NCBI GenBank assembly: GCA_947475495.1
Contig: CANJNX010000001.1
Coordinates: 1 to 14,062, forward strand
DNA from: Comamonadaceae bacterium
GTDB lineage: Bacteria; Pseudomonadota; Gammaproteobacteria; Burkholderiales; Burkholderiaceae_C
DNA: 14,062 nucleotides
Direction of reading: 5' to 3'
The stretch's first letter is position 1, and each line of letters starts with the position of its first letter. This document shows positions 13,250 through 14,062 of this stretch, one piece after another. The notes beneath the pieces were generated by a model, which was not told the DNA's origin, did no database searches, and saw nothing but the letters and a program-made list of their open reading frames with translations. Made by a program: the position numbers and the translations under genes.

Positions 13250-14062
13250 TTAAGCGTAGCGCTTGCTCCGCAAGTTTTGGCGCATCTCACTGAGCATGGG
13301 CTGCAAGGTCGCACTGCCAATGCGCAGCGCCACCGCGGTGGCCAAAATATCAATCATCATCAGGTGCAGCAAGCGTGAAACCATGGGGCTGTATTTGTCG
13401 TAGCCTTCCGGGTGGTCGGCACTCAAGTGAATATGTCCAGCGCTGGCCAAAGGCGAACCGCTGGCGGTCATCACGATGGTGGTCGCACCGTTCTTGCGGG
13501 CGATGTCGCAGGCGTCCATCAGGTCGCGGGTGCGACCAGAGTTGCTAATGACCACCACGCAATCGCCCGCCTTCAGCACGGACGCACTCATGACCTGCAT
13601 ATGGCCGTCGCTGTAGGCTGTTGTACTGACACCGAGCCTGAAAAACTTGTGTTGCGCGTCTTGGGCCACGATGCCGGAGTTGCCCACGCCAAAAAATTGA
13701 ATCTGCCGGCCCGCTTGGTAAGCCTGTACCAAAGCCACCACGGCTTTTTCAATCGCCAAGGTACTGGCGTCGTTGCGGTATTTCAGCAATGCCGCTACGG
13801 TGTTGTCAATGACCTTGACCATCACGTCGCCAATCTTGTCATCGGCATCGACGCTGCGGTGAATAAATGGAACGCCCTCGTTGACGGTTCCCGCCAGTTT
13901 TAACTTGAAGTCCGACAAGCCGTCGTAACCCACGCTGCGGCAAAAACGAACCACGGTCGGCTTGCTTACATGGGCGCGATCGGCCAATTCACTCACGGGC
14001 AATTTGGCAAATGCGCGGGGGTCGGCCAGGCACAGTTTCCCAACGCGCTGCTCAGCAGGAGC
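13250..14062 (-). CDS. RpiR/HexR-family transcriptional regulator with SIS domain (5' end beyond window)
   Basis: The frame is open from the right edge (APAEQRVGKLCLADPRAFAK onward), so the start lies outside; a TTG at 14002 is not the start, because the residues before it continue the family's N-terminal helix. 270 residues are visible. The helix-turn-helix spans about 22-46 (PVSELADRAHVSKPTVVRFC), followed by SDFKLKLAG. A SIS sugar-phosphate-binding domain lies at about 120-250, with FFGVGNSGIVAQDAQHKFF and VVVISNSGRTRDLMDAC. Spacing and wording resemble E. coli HexR, the repressor of glucose/Entner-Doudoroff genes that senses 2-keto-3-deoxy-6-phosphogluconate, so HexR is the best guess; I leave the symbol blank because its regulon is unseen. 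It is convergent to hprK with a 25-base gap that contains no clear terminator. Confidence 0.9.
   Translation of the reverse strand, partial: APAEQRVGKLCLADPRAFAKLPVSELADRAHVSKPTVVRFCRSVGYDGLSDFKLKLAGTVNEGVPFIHRSVDADDKIGDVMVKVIDNTVAALLKYRNDASTLAIEKAVVALVQAYQAGRQIQFFGVGNSGIVAQDAQHKFFRLGVSTTAYSDGHMQVMSASVLKAGDCVVVISNSGRTRDLMDACDIARKNGATTIVMTASGSPLASAGHIHLSADHPEGYDKYSPMVSRLLHLMMIDILATAVALRIGSATLQPMLSEMRQNLRSKRYA

Noticed and set aside
1-14062. Search by eye for CRISPR arrays, toxin-antitoxin pairs, phage genes, insertion sequences and tRNA-linked integration sites
   Set aside because: None seen: every long frame belongs to a recognised housekeeping or T2SS family, and no regularly spaced or terminal repeats stand out.

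Overview
The window looks like ordinary chromosome of a betaproteobacterium, most likely order Burkholderiales and probably Comamonadaceae-like. This is inferred from gene order (hpf-ptsN-hprK; a gsp cluster with a short gspC divergent from gspG), from protein character, and from a moderately high GC content judged by eye. The species cannot be told from the sequence alone. There are 16 protein genes and almost no free space. I see no rRNA, tRNA, CRISPR array, transposase, integrase or phage gene.

Positions 1-5271 hold a type II secretion (T2SS) locus. On the minus strand, read from 4730 down to 1, lie gspG-H-I-J-K-L-M-N. Most junctions are 4-base ATGA stop/start overlaps, so this is one tightly coupled operon; gspN runs off the left edge. 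gspC is divergent on the plus strand, from 4804. Together these encode the major pseudopilin (G), the minor pseudopilins forming the tip (H, I, J, K), the inner-membrane assembly platform (L, M), GspN, and the clamp protein GspC. The secretin (D), ATPase (E), platform protein (F) and prepilin peptidase (O) are not in the window; D, E and F may lie beyond the left edge.

Positions 5385-10021 (plus strand) hold a three-gene proton-translocating NAD(P) transhydrogenase (pntA alpha-1, pntAb alpha-2, pntB beta), followed 31 bases later by a FadD-type long-chain acyl-CoA synthetase. The spacing suggests cotranscription, which would link NADPH balance with fatty-acid activation. Convergent to fadD is a CorA-type magnesium channel gene (10047-11033, minus).

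Positions 11034-11355 are the only long non-coding stretch, shared by the divergent corA and hpf and holding candidate promoters for both. Then come hpf (ribosome hibernation factor), a strong intrinsic terminator, ptsN (EIIA-Ntr) and hprK (HPr kinase/phosphorylase). The usual upstream neighbour rpoN is absent here. The right edge holds a partial minus-strand RpiR/HexR-type regulator with a SIS domain, convergent to hprK.

I found no convincing undescribed biological system. The points worth a second look are local: candidate leaderless or near-leaderless starts for gspC and ptsN, a terminator immediately before ptsN, a near-palindrome upstream of the pnt genes, a long corA leader, and an unusually long GspH prepilin leader overlapping gspG.
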